From Dastarcus helophoroides (lineage: Eukaryota; Arthropoda; Insecta; Coleoptera; Bothrideridae): a stretch of DNA of 64,000 bases. How positions within the stretch are numbered: the stretch's first letter is position 1; every line of letters begins with the position of its first letter. The translations under genes and the position numbers were made by a program. The stretch covers positions 33,005,051 to 33,069,050 of the forward strand of contig CM053333.1 of the NCBI GenBank assembly GCA_028583605.1, written 5' to 3'. The notes under the pieces are model-generated. The model searched no databases and was not told the origin of the DNA. It saw nothing but the letters and a program-made list of their open reading frames with translations. Positions 1 through 12,822 of this stretch are shown here, in pieces.

Positions 1-1160
1 TTAACTCTTTAATTCTGCAAGACTGCAGTTCTTTAGTTTATTTTAGCTCTTAAGCCTAAACCCCTTCAACTACTCAATCTTCAGCTTTTCAACTATTTAA
101 CCCTTTAATTCTTAAACTCCTTACTTCAGTGCATTTTAGTGTTCTAGCAGTTTAGTCCTTTAACTCGTTAGCGTATTAGCTTTTTAATTTTTTATCGTTC
201 AACTCCCCAATCCTTTTTGGTCTTTAGTTCTTTAACTGTGCAGCTCTTTAATTATTTGGCTTTAACCCTCTAGTTCCTCAGGTCCCCTTTTCTACAGGTC
301 AGCACTTCAGTGCTTCAGTTGCTTAGCTGTTTAACGCCTAAGTGTACTAGCTCTTCAGTTATTCTACTCTTCATTTCTCCAATAATTTTTATTTTTGAGC
401 TGTTTAGGCCATTAGCTTTTTGCTCTACAGATTAACACTTTAAAAGTTCATCTTTTAAGGATCTCAACTTTCTAGCCCATTAGCCCTTCCGCTGTCAAAT
501 TCTCCAATTCTTTACTTTTTCTGTTATTAATCATTTAGTTCACTAACCATTCTGTACTTTGGCTTCTTAACTTTTTAGTTCTTCATTTCTTTAACTCTTT
601 AATTCTGCAACACTGCAATTCTTTAATTCTATCATTTTAGCTCTTAAGCCTAAACAGTGATTAATCATTTAGTTCACAAACAGTACTTTGGTTCCTCAAT
701 TCTTTAGTTCTTTAATTCTTTAACTCTTTTATTCTGCGACACTGCAATTCTTTAGTTCTATCATTTTAGTCCTTAAGCCTAAATAGTAATTAATCATGTA
801 GTTTACTAACCATTAAGTTATATGGCTCCTCAACTCTTTAGTTCTTCAATTCTTTAACTCTTCAATTCTGCAACACTGCAATTCTTTAGTTCTATCATTT
901 TAGCCCTTAAGCCCAAACCTCTTCAACTATTCAGCTCTTTAATTATTTAGCTCTTTAATTCTTAAACTCTTTAGTTATTCAGTTTTCTATCTCCTCAGTT
1001 TTTCTGTTATTTAACCTTTAGCTATTATAAATAATAGCTAAACTAAAGTTAGAGCTAACAATTTCTTCAGTTTGTTAGCTTCTCAATTCTTCAGCTCTTC
1101 ACATGTAGATCTCTGCAAAGCTCTTCAATCATCCAGCTCCTCAATTCTTAAAATTTTTAG
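1..1160. repeat. Pyrimidine-rich degenerate tandem repeat with a 125-bp higher-order unit
   Basis: The block is made of drifting 10-11 bp motifs of the type CTCTTTAGTTCTT. From about 593 a larger unit of roughly 125 bp recurs (near 593, 718 and 843), marked by ATTCTGCAACACTGCAATTC followed by CTTAAGCCTAAA; the same marker is seen at the window edge (13-60), so the array continues to the left. No coding potential is visible. It is a satellite or minisatellite of unknown type. Confidence 0.85.
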
Positions 1161-2231
1161 TCCTCTAGTTTTTTGGACAATTTTTCAGCTTTCCTGTTTT
1201 TCAGCTCTTTTATTTCGACAGAAAAAAATACATCGGTTAAATTAGTTGGGCAGGCACCAACAAAAAAATTGGCTTTCTCTATCTGCTTTGGTCATCCTAT
1301 CTTGGGGTGTAAATTTACGTTTTATCTCGATGGAAGATTTGAATGCCCCCCAGCTAATTCAAAATATTTCTAAATGCGCAAACGAATATAAAAGTACTTT
1401 ATTCAAGCTGATGAACCCCGTGCTCCGTAGGGGATATAACAAATGGGTTTTTTCAGCACGAAAAAATTTCTATTTATTTTATCTTGAGATACAATAGGTC
1501 AAAAGAATGCTACTGTAAATGTATACTGTCAAGTCGCATCGTTAATAAGCTTCTTTTGTTTGCTTTATTTTCCTCGGGAAATTCTGACAAATTATCGTAA
1601 CTTGTGGTGTCACTCTTCGCATAAAAGTTCGACTAAAATGATTTTCGAACTCAATGTTTATTACACAATTGATTCTAATTTATCATTCTCCTAGTTCCGA
1701 CATTTCGCCCTGTTTCAGATACGTTCCACCGTCTTTTATTCGGTTGCTTAAACAGAATTTCATTACGCTAATAGCGACCTGATTCTAACAGGTTACCCTC
1801 AAAACAATACAATAGGGAGCCAAAGACTTGCTAAATGCCAATTTGAGTCAAGGAAATCGATCACTTGGGAAAATGTTTGCGAACTTCAATTCTATATCAG
1901 GAGAAATACGCATGAAAAACATCTTTATATATCGCCCTTTTTATCCTCATTTCGTTTTCTTAATGATGTGACATTTGAACAGTACTGTAACTTTGGAGGC
2001 ATTTGTCTCGAAGTTATGGTTTCCTGACATATGATAAAAACATTTGTTCTTTTATCGCTTTGATAATTAGCGATATTTACGAGGTATTTTGCCAGAAGGA
2101 ACTAAATCTCAAACTTGAGAATACCAGTTTTCTTGGTGAAGTATTGTTGTGTGATTAACACTAATTATTGAACTATCCACGGTGGCTGGAGAAGATTTTG
2201 TTTAGCAACTGTATCGATAATTAGATCATAC
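1161..2231. other. AT-rich single-copy-looking DNA
   Basis: No repeat structure, convincing coding frame or RNA gene was seen. Two overlapping short frames near 1173-1497 have no recognisable domain and are treated as chance. Confidence 0.5.
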
Positions 2232-2303
2232 TGATATATAAATCTTATCCCCCGAAACCAAAAAAGAGTTTCGTTGGCTAAGCTGTCATCTTCAGAGAAA
2301 TAC
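2232..2303 (-). repeat. Diverged family C fragment (hammerhead-like foldback repeat)
   Basis: Contains recognisable pieces of family C: ATCTTATCCCCCGAAACC, then GGCTAAGCTGTCATCTTCAG, in the order seen in better copies at 37620-37766. The middle is deleted. Other short scraps of the same family lie at 3415-3461 (GGACTGGTCCTTGGTTATC) and 9174-9220 (AAACCAAGAAAGATT then TTGCTCTAACGGGTTTCG). Confidence 0.65.
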
Positions 2304-2581
2304 TTAGATGATACTGTTTTGAAAACTAACACCCTAAAGCTAGTTTTGCTGGCGACATACGTATCTCCTAATTATCCAACTGAAATGATCAAGGGGTAAA
2401 AGGGTAGAATATTGAAAAACTCAACGCTTTCGAAAGTGATATTTTGTTTAAGAATACGTCGTATTTGTGTTGGGGTGCAACGTATGCATCAAGGGCAGTG
2501 TAGCGCGGGGATTAGCAAAGTAAAAAGGAAATAAAAAGGAAAGGACCATTAGAGCTACCGCGAGGACTGTAATATACACAT

Positions 2582-3085
2582 GTGATGACGCGTGTCCGAC
2601 AAATCAATAGGCGTCGCAAAGCGGCGTCTCTGAATAGTGACCGTTCACCGCATGCCGTTGTTTTATATCCCATATTTTACCGGAAGACTTTACTGCCAAC
2701 GGGGAAAGTGAAAAGGCTCGTTTGCGGAAGCCAGTCTCACTTCCACCTCCTGCAACTTAGTGAAGCTTTTTCCATCCTCACCGATCGTAAGTCTGCGATG
2801 CAGCAACCTATATCATCCTCTTGCTGCTTTCAGTTAGCCATGAATATTCCAGATGTGTATAAAGCGAAGGGCAACAAAATTAGCCCAATTGCCGTTAGCA
2901 GCGTTCGTTTGGGTGAGACCATTTCTTTGTTAAATATTGAAAAATGTAACGAATTATTTTCAACCAAGCAGTTAATAAACTTTCAACATATTAAGATTTG
3001 GGAAGTTTCTTGCTCTTATATGAAATTTAGTTTCTATCCAGATCACTTCAAAAGCAGAATGGATTTTGAACAGTTTCACTGCTGA
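2582..3085 (+). CDS. Unrecognised open reading frame, 167 codons
   Basis: Opens with tandem ATGs and a basic stretch (RVRQINRRRKAAS), then runs to a TGA with no motif, signal peptide or membrane segment that I recognise. The first 200 bp are richer in CpG than the flanks, which is mildly in favour of function. Against it, the frame has no homology I can name, no splice context was evident, and a frame of this length can occur by chance in 64 kb. It may be a chance frame or an exon of an unknown gene. Confidence 0.2.
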   Translation: MMTRVRQINRRRKAASLNSDRSPHAVVLYPIFYRKTLLPTGKVKRLVCGSQSHFHLLQLSEAFSILTDRKSAMQQPISSSCCFQLAMNIPDVYKAKGNKISPIAVSSVRLGETISLLNIEKCNELFSTKQLINFQHIKIWEVSCSYMKFSFYPDHFKSRMDFEQFHC

Positions 3086-5489
3086 TCTTTTTTTAAGTAG
3101 AGTATGATTGCTGGACAATGCAAATAGGCGGCAGAAACGAATTTGGTGCACTGAGGAGAAATCATGCTTGGGAACGAATTCCAAAATTTAGTCTCCATAG
3201 AAAATTGAGTCTTAACAGATAACAAATTCTAATGGTCGCATGGTGGAAGATACAGAAATAATATCCCGGCATATCTTGGTAAATTTTCTGTTAGAGGAAT
3301 CAGAGCCACCGATCGCTATTTGCTTGTAATTTAGTACCTAGAAGGACTTAGTCTTCGGTTTCCTCTGAAACGAATTTAAAACTAGTTGGAGCATTTTTTG
3401 CACATTTAGTGTTTGGTGGAATGGACTGGTCCTTGGTTATCTTCAAAAATTGAAATACTTAATGTTGCTATCTTATTGTACCCTTTCCTCTGAGACCACG
3501 TCTTGCTGTTTTGAGCGACACGTGACGTTATTTCATAGCCAGAATTGGCCTCATGTATCTACTGAGGTCTATATAAAATTTCAGTTATTTTTCAGTGCCG
3601 GTGACCTTTCCCATTATTTAATTTAAGATTTTGGATTTATTGAACGAAAGGTAATAACAAAATTATGAGAGAATTCAACTGCATTAGAAAAAAAAATTAT
3701 ATAAATTGCAGGCAACAATTTTACGTTAAAAGCATAATAATTTTATAGTACTGGATTCAGTTATACCCAATGAAATATTATGTTAAAAAGGAAACACAGG
3801 GATCTTTAGGCGCCCTCGCAAATTTTTCATGATATAAGTCCTTCTGCTTACTTCATTCATCTATATCTCTGTAAACGAGTGGCAGGATATTGTTGTAACT
3901 AGACGTTACATTAGTAAACCCGTAAGAATTGCACAGTTTAAATTGAGATAAATTGAGACACAAATGTAATTTTACATCCTATTAGAAAAAAGTAATCATA
4001 AAAAAGGCATATTTAAATATTTAAGATGTTGCGGTTCCTTTTTTTAAAAGTCACAGATGGTTTAAATTCAGAAGTCACACAATCTAATTCTAAAATTAAC
4101 GTCATGATAAAGATCTTACATGTAAGTATGCGAGCGGTGAATAGGACCCATTTGTTATTTTGGCGGAGCAAGCTGGGAAGTAGTTGAAGCAATTGCAATC
4201 AATTTGGCTGCGCCTTTCTCGTTCCTTAGACTTTTCAAATCCCTTCTTGAGACATTTTGCGACTTTAGTCTGCCTCCCTGGCTTCAGGTATAATGCAAAT
4301 CCCCATCGGAAAAAAAGAAAAACCAACCAAGGCTGTTTAATAACACATTTTTCCCGTTTAAATCCCCTTCCTGTGATTCGCCAATTACCGAGAGATAGAT
4401 TATTCGTGAAAATGGAAAATATATTGCTTCCGGTCTTATCCGGAAAATTGCCAGATATAATGGGGAGTAATAATGAAAACTAAATGTTTGCTACTCGAAA
4501 TTTTTCGAGTGGATAATTCTCTGTAAACTCGTAGGTACATTAATAAATTTTTGTTTGAGAAAAGTATTGGCGTGGAAATAAATCATTTTGCAGGACGAGG
4601 AACGTATTCCTATAAATCAACGAGATTTGTCATAAAAGAAGTGGACACAGCAGGTGCTGTGTGGTGTTATCGACAAGACAAACCAGACAGAGGTATAAAA
4701 CATAACTGACGCGATCGGTCTGTGCGGTGTACCAAATGTCCTTTCGTGTGTCCTATCTTTCCGTCCCAACGTATGCATCGGTGCTCCCAACTGTGTTTAC
4801 TCTGGCAGGACCCTAAAGCTCGCCTTAATCCGCTTTTTGTTTATTCATTGTGTTTGTCCATCCACGGACTAGAACGTCGTCTTCTAACCGCAAACACACA
4901 AACACTTATACAGATATACAACAGTCTAAAGCAATTTTCTCTATGTCCTAACTAACAATGTTACTACAATTTGCATGTTCTAAATTTACAACAAATCCTT
5001 AATTAAACTCTCTTGCGCTTCTAACTTTTAACCACTTGTCAGCTGAAGGGTTTTTATTACTGCCCTTTTAGTCTTATTAATCCCAACTTAGACGATGTTA
5101 GCGAGGAGCTTTAGATGGCGATGTTTAGGATCATAACATACGAGGTTTGAATGGCTTACATCAGTCGCTTTAATCACGAGATACAGTTTTCAAAGCAAAA
5201 TATTACAAAAGTAAAACAAACTGATGGCCATTGAAATAAGAAATAAAATCGAAAAAATAACTCAGTATGACAATCATACTAGACATGGAACACCATCGAA
5301 GTGAAGAGGAAGCGAAAAATGTAAGACAGAATAATTCGGTAACAAATGTGTCCAAGGCAAACATTTTTTAGGAAGGCTTTAAAAAAATCAAGAAGAATTT
5401 GATAACTCAGTATTAGATTAGACTCGAGTTGAAAAATTTTTGAAGTGAAACAAAAGACCAAAGAGTATAGAAGCTTAGTATTCTACTGG
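3086..5489. other. AT-rich DNA without recognisable genes
   Basis: Contains one short family C scrap (3415-3461) and a small hairpin (5264-5280). A CpG-bearing stretch at 4640-4780 has no readable domain. Otherwise nothing is supported. Confidence 0.5.
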
Positions 5490-5864
5490 TAGTCAGTGAA
5501 AAGAAGACGAGAAAGGCAAAGATGAAGCCGAGGACGAAAACGAAGAGGAAGAGGAAGAGGAAGAGAAAGAGGAAAAGGAAGAGGAAGTGGAAGAGAAAGA
5601 GGAAGAGAAAGAGAAAGAAAAAGAGAAAGAGAAAGAGGAAGAGAAAGAGAAGAGGAAAAGGAAAAGGAAGAGGAAAAGGAAGAGGAAGAGGAAGAGAAAG
5701 AGAAAGAGAAAGAGAAAGAGGAAGAGGAAGAAAAAGAGAAAGAGAAAGAGGAAGAGGAAGAGGAAGAGGAAGAGAAAGAGAAAGAGGAAGAGGAAGAGGA
5801 AGAGGAAGAGGAAGAGGAAGAGAAAGAGAAAGAGAAAGAGGAGGAGGAATAGGAGGAGGAAGAG

Positions 5865-5926
<62 letters not shown>

Positions 5927-6179
5927 AGAGGAGGAGGAAGAGGAAGAGGAAGAGGAAGAGGAGAAGAAAGAGGAAGAAGAGAAGGAAGAGGAAGAGGAAG
6001 AGGAAGAGGAAGAGGAAGAGGAAGAGGAAGAGGAAGAGGAAGAGGAAGAGGAAGAGGAAGAGGAAGAGGAAGAGGAAGAGGAAGAGGAAGAGGAAGAGGA
6101 AGAGGAAAAGGAACAGGAAGAGGAGGAGGAAGAGGAAGAGGAGGAGGAGAAAGAGGAAGAGGAGGAGGAGAAAGAGGAA

Positions 6180-6210
<31 letters not shown>

Positions 6211-6215
6211 AGAAA

Positions 6216-6246
<31 letters not shown>

Positions 6247-7885
6247 AGGAAAAGGAAGAGGAGGAGGAGGAAGAGGAAGAGGAGGAGAAGGAAAAGGAAG
6301 AGGAGGAGGAGGAGGAAGAGAAAGAGGAGGAGGAGGAAGAGGAGGAGGAGGAAGAGAAAGAGGAGGAGGAGGAAGAGAAAGAGGAAAAGGAAGAGGAAGA
6401 GGAAGAGGAAAAGGAAGAGGAAGAGGAAGAGGAAGAGGAAGAGGAAGAGAAAGAGAAAGAGGAAGAGAAAGAGAAAGAGAAAGAGAAAGAGAAAGAGAAA
6501 GAGAAAGAGAAAGAGAAAGAGAAAGAGAAAGAGAAAGAGAAAGAGAAAGAGAAAGAGAAAGAGAAAGAGAAAGAGAAAGAGAAAGAGAAAGAGAAAGAGA
6601 AAGAGAAAGAGAAAGAGAAAGAGAAAGAGAAAGAGAAAGAGAAAGAGAAAGAGAAAGAGAAAGAGAAAGAGAAAGAGAAAGAGAAAGAGAAAGAGAAAGA
6701 GAAAGAGAAAGAGGAAAAGAAAGAGTAAGAGTAAGAGTAAGAGTAAGAGTAAGAGTAAGAGTAAGAGTAAGAGTAAGAGTAAGAGTAAGAGTAAGAGTAA
6801 GAGAAAGAGAAAGAGAAAGAGAAAGAGAAAGAGAAAGAGAAAGAGAAAGAGGAAGAGGAAGAGGAAGAGGAAGAGGAAGAGAAAGAGAAAGAGAAAGAGA
6901 AAGAGAAAGAGAAAGAGAAAGAGAAAGAGAAAGAGAAAGAGAAAGAGAAAGAGAAAGAGAAAGAGAAAGAGAAAGAGAAAGAGAAAGAGAAAGAGAAAGA
7001 GAAAGAGAAAGAGAAAGAGAAAGAGAAAGAGAAAGAGAAAGAGAAAGAGAAAAGAGAAAGAGAAAGAGAAAGAGAAAGAGAAAGAGAAAGAGAAAGAGAA
7101 AGAGAAAGAGAAAGAGAAAGAGAAAGAGAAAGAGAAAGAGAAAGAGAAAGAGAAAGAGAAAGAGAAAGAGAAAGAGAAAGAGGAAAGAGGAAAGAGGAAG
7201 AGGAAGAGGAAGAGGAAGAGGAAGAGGAAGAGGAAGAGGAAGAGGAAGAGGAAGAGGAAGAGGAAGAGGAAAGGAAGAGGAAGAGGAAGAGGAAGAGGAA
7301 GAGGAAGAGGAAGAGGAAGAGGAAGAGGAAGAGGAAGAGGAAGAGGAAGAGGAAGAGGAAGAGGAAGAGGAAGAGGAAGAGGAAGAGGAAGAGGAAGAGG
7401 AAGAGGAAGAGGAAGAGGAAGAGGAAGAGGAAGAGGAAGAGGAAGAGGAAGAGGAATGGCAAGGGGAAGGAAAGAAGAAAGAGGAAAAGAAAGGGTAAGA
7501 GGAAGTAGAAGAGGAAGAGAAAGGGGGGGGGGGGGAGAAAGAGAAAAAGAAAGGGACAGTGGAAGAGAAAGAGGAAAAAAAAGGAGCAAGAAAAAGAGGT
7601 AGGAGAAGATGAGGAGGAAAAGAAAGAGGCTTAGGAAGAGAAAGAGAAAGGGAAAAAATGAAGAGGCAGAGGTAGAGAAAGAGGAAGAGGAAGAGGAAGA
7701 GGAAAAGGAAGAGGAAGAGGAAGAGGTAGAGAAAGAGGAAGAGGAAGCGTAAGAGGAAGACGAGGAGGAAGACGAAGACCAAGACGATGGCAAAGGCGAA
7801 GATGAAGATGAAGAAGAAGAAAAAAGAGGGATGAGGAGGAGGAGAAGAAGAAGAAGAAGAAGAAGAAGAAGAAGAAGAAGAAGAG
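5490..7885. repeat. 2.3-kb homopurine microsatellite tract, (GAAGAG)n, (GAGAAA)n and (GAGTAA)n
   Basis: The plus strand is almost exclusively A and G from about 5545 to 7490 and again, less purely, to 7885. Sub-blocks are visible: mixed GAGGAA/GAGGAG (about 5545-6450), GAGAAA (about 6451-6715), a block of GAGTAA at 6723-6803, GAGAAA again (to about 7185), GAAGAG (to about 7455), a G run at 7525-7537, and AAG triplets at 7847-7884. Because the repeat has period three or six, several frames stay open for 650-830 codons and read as Arg-Lys, Arg-Glu, Ser-Phe or Leu-Pro runs; these are artefacts of the repeat. Mirror-symmetric homopurine tracts are known to form triplex (H-) DNA. Confidence 0.98.
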
Positions 7886-9340
7886 TAAACGAATATGTGA
7901 ACCATATCAAGGGGAAAACTTTTAAGAAGTGAAAATGGAAAAACTAAAATTCTTTTTATTTTGTGTTCTGCATATTTAAAATCTGAATTTCATTAGTTGT
8001 TAGACTGCATAGTAATCGAATTCAGCGAAGCCTCTCAACACATGTCTAAATTTAGGCAATTACATCCTTGATATGTAAACTGTCTGGTTATTTTGTTCTA
8101 ATTACAGCATTAAACATGTTGTTTTTCAGCTTATTTAAAAACGTACGATACTCCCCTCACATGAACTACTCAGAATGGTCGACTTTTGTTCCAAAATTCA
8201 TATTCTAAAGTAAATTTGTTATGGTTTTCTATCAATCCATATACATTAGAAAGCAGTTGTAAAGTTCGAACTTGATGTAAAAAATTTATAGAAGCAACTG
8301 AACTGAAAATTTTTACTTCGTATTGTACGACATGTCATATTTTATTAAATTAATATGCTCCATCCAAACTTGGGGATTCTTTAAATCTACCTATGTTTAT
8401 AATGGCTTGTTGGAAAAATTTTTGTACAAAATGAAGTTTTCGATATCCTAGGGAAAACAACAAAATCCCTTTTTCTCTTCTCCTTTTTTTAAGAAGACGT
8501 GTTGGTAGTATAGAAACCAGTTAATACTTTTCATCCTTTTAATAAACTTTGGACTTAAAATAAAACATGACTTTGATGTCGAAAATTGTAGACCAAAAAT
8601 ATTGAAATAAGAAAAGTGTAAGAAGAAACCATATATTTTAATGGCAACGCAGACACGCAAAAATAAACGATGACCTAGAAATTGTTTGTCATTAAAAGCT
8701 TGATACATTAAAATAATAATTATATTATGAAATTGAAGATAAACGTTAGGTATGATTATTGAAATTGTGGGTTAAACGCTAACAATATGTTAAAGCGTCG
8801 AAGATTTTAGAAGGAAATCTTGAGAAAAGCATATCGAGTTTTTCCCATTCGAGCGAGCTCACTTGGCACCAGTTCGAGCCGCCCCCTACACAGCCTCCGA
8901 CATTGACGCTGGACCGGTTGCTTGATTTCCCTTAGGGTCTGCCGTTTTCAACGTGAGATTATGTTAAGTGGATATGAATTCTATTGCTCTTCCACTTACT
9001 GCGATACATCTACGACTGCATATATAACATTATTAAAAGTTTACAGCAAAATTATTACGATGTATCTTGTATCGATAATCGATATCGAAAATTACAGCTT
9101 TTGAGAATGTAAAATAAAAAGAAGCCACAAAACGTAATTATTTCTAACATTGATTTCATAAATCGATGTGGTGAAACCAAGAAAGATTAAAAAACACAAG
9201 AATAGTTGCTCTAACGGGTTTCGAACTTTTCAAAAAGTTACTGATTTCATGAAAATTTTTCTTAATTGGGGAAATGTAAGTTAAATAAAAAAAATGTTGA
9301 ATTAAATAAAATCATCATTTAATTAATTAATGAAATTTAT
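7886..9340. other. AT-rich DNA, no gene seen
   Basis: Only a family C scrap (9174-9220) is recognisable. A GC-richer stretch at 8850-8935 includes GTTCGAGCC, but no tRNA fold could be drawn around it. Confidence 0.5.
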
Positions 9341-9354
9341 ATTATATTATTTTT

Positions 9355-9462
9355 ATATCATATGACATATGGTATCGTATCGTATGGTATCATATCGTAT
9401 CGTATCGTAGCGCATCGTATCGTATCGCATCGTATTGTATCGTATAGTATCATGTACCATAT
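9355..9462. repeat. Pentanucleotide tandem repeat, consensus (ATCGT)n
   Basis: About twenty units of TATCG/TATGG/CATCG run through this stretch, for example TATCGTATCGTATGGTATC at the start. It is a degenerate microsatellite. Confidence 0.9.
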
Positions 9463-11689
9463 CATTACATATAATATATTCATTCTGTTTATATTACAAT
9501 ATGCTTAGATATAACCATCAAGCTCAGTATTATGTTAGTACAGACACAAGCCCCTCAGTCAAGAGGTATATTGTGATTGTAACATTTTTAGCGGATAGGC
9601 GGTATTCAACGCGCCAAAACATGTTTCAATGTGGTCTTGTGATCTTAAATGTATAACCTCAAGTCCTTCTTGAAATACCCAGAGACTCGAGCTTTATTTG
9701 TTTTCGTAAGTACACAGTTTGGCAGATGCTTCTCGTGTAAGATGCTTCCTTTTATGAAGTGATTCTAAAATTAGGCACTTAATAAAATCAACCCTTTAAT
9801 AGGAACGCTACCTGTCTTCCGGAACTTTGGGCAGATTAAAACATTCTCGTTACTCCAGAGACACGAATTTACAAATTAAATTTAAATCAGCCCCACAGAA
9901 ATAAAGCTAATAGAAACTTAATAGATCGTACCCCTTAACCACAAGAGCTAATGTGGTGGGAGTTTTGGAATACATTTTAGGAGAGTTGTCAAGTGAATGG
10001 TGCAAATAATTTCGTTGTTCTTGCTTAGCGATCGATTTGAATTTAAGCAGTTACTGTGTACAAGGCGATGCATGTTTAATTCTCTTAATTTACATAAGCT
10101 TAATTGCATGCGAGACATGGAATTACAATAATATGGTGCTTACGGCAAATATCATCAATCGACGAGATATGGAGAAACTTAAGAATTAAAATTCTTCCGT
10201 ATCATTTTAAAACCTGAGATTGTTTATCAAAATATCGTTTACCTTTCATGTTATTGTTTTGCACATCAAAGTGTTAAGAGCGTTTAACGGAGAAGGCAGA
10301 AGGAAGATAGCGGAATGAATGGCCCACCCACCTAAGTTTCAAGTGAGTTATCCTAGACTTGAAAGCTCTTAGAAGCTGTCGTGACTTCGGGTTTACCGGG
10401 CCTCACTTTTCCTTCGAATTTAAAGTTAGTCTCCCTTATTCCCAAGACCAACCTAACCAACAGTGTTACAAGCGCCAACGTCAACATTCGATATTCTACA
10501 CGAAACAAAGCCTTTTGATCTTTGTGGCGGATGCGCCGGGTGATTTATATTATAGTTGCCGCCCGGGGAATCCTTTTCATTAACCGACTACTTACAACGT
10601 CCTATTTGTTGAATTCTTGTAGTGTAGAGGTCATTAAATAGGTCGACTTGATAGTGTAATTTCACGCTAGTGGCGAGAATGCAGCTCGTTTGCCGTCTGT
10701 ACTGGAACATCATTACTTGCTTTAATTAGAGCGATGCGTTAGTGTGCTGTTGCATCATATTTATTCTCGGATAACGCGGACGGCCTATACCGCCGCCACC
10801 CGAATAACATTACAAAAAAACGTCATTGCCTTCTAAAAAATGCCCTATGGCTTGCTTTGTATTTGTTCTAACAAAGCCACTCCCTGCAACCCAGGTCGCC
10901 CGCCGCTATAACCCTTTTCTGCATAATTCTGCATTCTAAATGCATTCGCAAATTTAAAGAACTTGCCGCTTAAAACAACAGGGATCTCTAATTTTTCACC
11001 GGGTTACAACATATTTGAATTGTTGTAGTGGAGGGTTTTTGATTATTTCGAAATTCTTGACGCTAGACTAAATTCATATTTTCTTCCATACGCCGCTTAT
11101 TTTATATCTCTTGTGCATACTTCGAAAACTCCAGTTGTATTTAAACCCCAGATCAACAAAATAGTGGAGTATATACTGTTTTCGGACTGGGTCAGACAAT
11201 TACCAATGTTTCAATGTTTCGTCTCTCATGGTAGTTTTTAGGTTAGGTTTGGTTAGATTGGGTTAAATCTATTAGTTAAGTAAAGCTTTAGGGATAAGAA
11301 CAAGAATTAAGGCAAAAGAAAACTGAGTTATCATGCTCTCTTGTTCTGACTGTGTTTTCGTTCCATTTTCCTTCCAAACAAGTTTCGTCTCTAATATGTT
11401 TGATTAACTAAGTTATTATTCTCGTTTGTCTTAAGTAGTCTCTGGTCTTAAGCTTTTGTTCCACTATTCCACGAGAAACGTTTTGGTCTTGGCTAAATGA
11501 CTTTTCGCTTTCTGCTGTCCTGGCTTTTGTGTTTTTGTATCACATTTTTCTAGATAGGTTTAATCTCTGATCTGAATGTTCCCTTGAACTTTTTTCAACT
11601 TTCTCTTCAGAAAAGTTTCTTGTGTAGTGGATATATCGAATTTCTGTATTATTCTCTCCCCACTCTTTTTGTTATAGTGTTACAGAAAC
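9463..11689. other. Single-copy-looking DNA, no confident gene
   Basis: A GC-richer island at 10360-10580 has a 74-codon frame but no domain. The stretch AGGTTAGGTTTGGTTAG near 11230 resembles insect telomere repeats but is too short to call. Confidence 0.45.
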
Positions 11690-11845
11690 TGTAACAGTTG
11701 TACAGAAACTGTAACAGTTTCACAGAAACTGTAACAGTTTTACAGAAACTGTAACAGTTTTACAGAAACTGTAACAGTTTTACAGAAACTGTAACAGTTT
11801 TACAGAAACTGTAACAGTTTTACAAAAACCGTAACAAACGCTTAA
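11690..11845. repeat. 20-bp tandem repeat containing a palindrome
   Basis: About seven to eight near-identical copies of TTACAGAAACTGTAACAGTT are seen. Each copy contains AACTGTAACAGTT, a 13-bp palindrome with one central unpaired base, so every unit can form a small hairpin. Only the last copy is degraded (ACAAAAACCGTAAC). Confidence 0.95.
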
Positions 11846-12419
11846 CAATGTTCAACAAACTGAGGTACGGAGTCCTTCTCTCTTGATTCTTAAATTTAAT
11901 AGTTGGAAGAACTGTCTCATATAATTTATCTTGTGTGTTATACAGAGTGGCACGCTGTACTGAGTGACAGCTTCAATTAAAATCATCTTTTTGGAAAATG
12001 TCTACTTTCAAAAATCCAATAGCTACGAAAGTCGTTGCAGAGCCAACTATCAGATTGGGTATTTTATTCGCTTGAAAAATTTTGTGTTGTCGATTGGTCT
12101 CTTGAAGCATGATCAACCAGCATGTCTAACCTTCCTCATTGGTATTGTTGAGTAAGATGATCCTAGTATTTATATGTAAATGTCTAACCCCTGCCATCAA
12201 ATAATTTGGACATTGCCTCATCTTGATCTAATCCTTCAAAGATAGAACGTCCGCGTTATAAAGGAAACTTCCCTTCGTAGTTCCTTTGTTTCAGCGATGT
12301 TTCTCATTTTGTATCAGGTTAATCTTGGTCCTCTGCCTGCACTTTATTTGCTCGTATGAGTGCATTAATTAAAAGCAGGTCTCTGTTTTAGTATTTTAAT
12401 TGTCTATTAGTTTAGAATT
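11846..12419. other. AT-rich DNA, nothing recognised
   Basis: No repeat or convincing coding frame was seen. Confidence 0.5.
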
Positions 12420-12481
12420 ATACGGTTTGCGGCCCCGCAGGGGCTCAGGTCTGATATTAAAGGAAGCGCATTTCCAGAAGT

Positions 12482-12613
12482 ATGGTTCATTCATGCGGTC
12501 GCGGCGGCTACGGCCGAGGGGCAAGGAAGGTGTTGGAAGCGGTGCCGGTGGCGTACAGTATTCCGGTGTACTGTAGTTTATATTTCATTGATTGCGCTGG
12601 CGTTAGGCTTTGA
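12482..12613 (+). CDS. Small CpG-rich open frame, 43 codons, possible first coding exon
   Basis: An ATG at 12482 opens a Gly/Arg-rich frame (begins MVHSCGRGGYGRGARK) that closes at a TGA at 12611-12613. Its base composition is unlike the AT-rich surroundings. It might be an initial exon that splices out before the stop, for example at AAG/GTGTTG, but that donor is weak. I do not recognise the peptide. Confidence 0.15.
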   Translation: MVHSCGRGGYGRGARKVLEAVPVAYSIPVYCSLYFIDCAGVRL

Positions 12614-12822
12614 GGGAATCTGCGACACGCCCGTTGTTCTCATCCTAGCGCGCGCGTTGCCCGCCTCAATACGACCTGTTCTCTTCCATCCTGCAGCTTA
12701 TTTATCGGCCGACTACGATCTCGACGTGCCGGAGACTTTACCTTATGTAAGGCCACGCATATAACCGCGCGTCATGTTCACGTTCACGTGACAGCAATAC
12801 CGGTCAAGTGCCTAATTTAGTG

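Noticed and set aside
5413..7910. Open frames of 650-830 codons on both strands
   Set aside because: They arise because the period-3/6 homopurine repeat rarely creates stops. The peptides are pure Arg-Lys, Glu, Ser, Phe or Leu-Pro repeats.
8850..8935. GTTCGAGCC, resembling a tRNA B box
   Set aside because: No acceptor stem, D arm or anticodon arm could be drawn around it.
9355..9462. CGATA words that might suggest an insulator-protein cluster
   Set aside because: The words are an automatic product of the ATCGT pentamer repeat, and the known CGATA-binding insulator protein is restricted to flies.
11229..11270. AGGTTAGGTTTGGTTAG, resembling insect TTAGG telomere repeat
   Set aside because: Only three or four imperfect units; too short to support an interstitial telomere.
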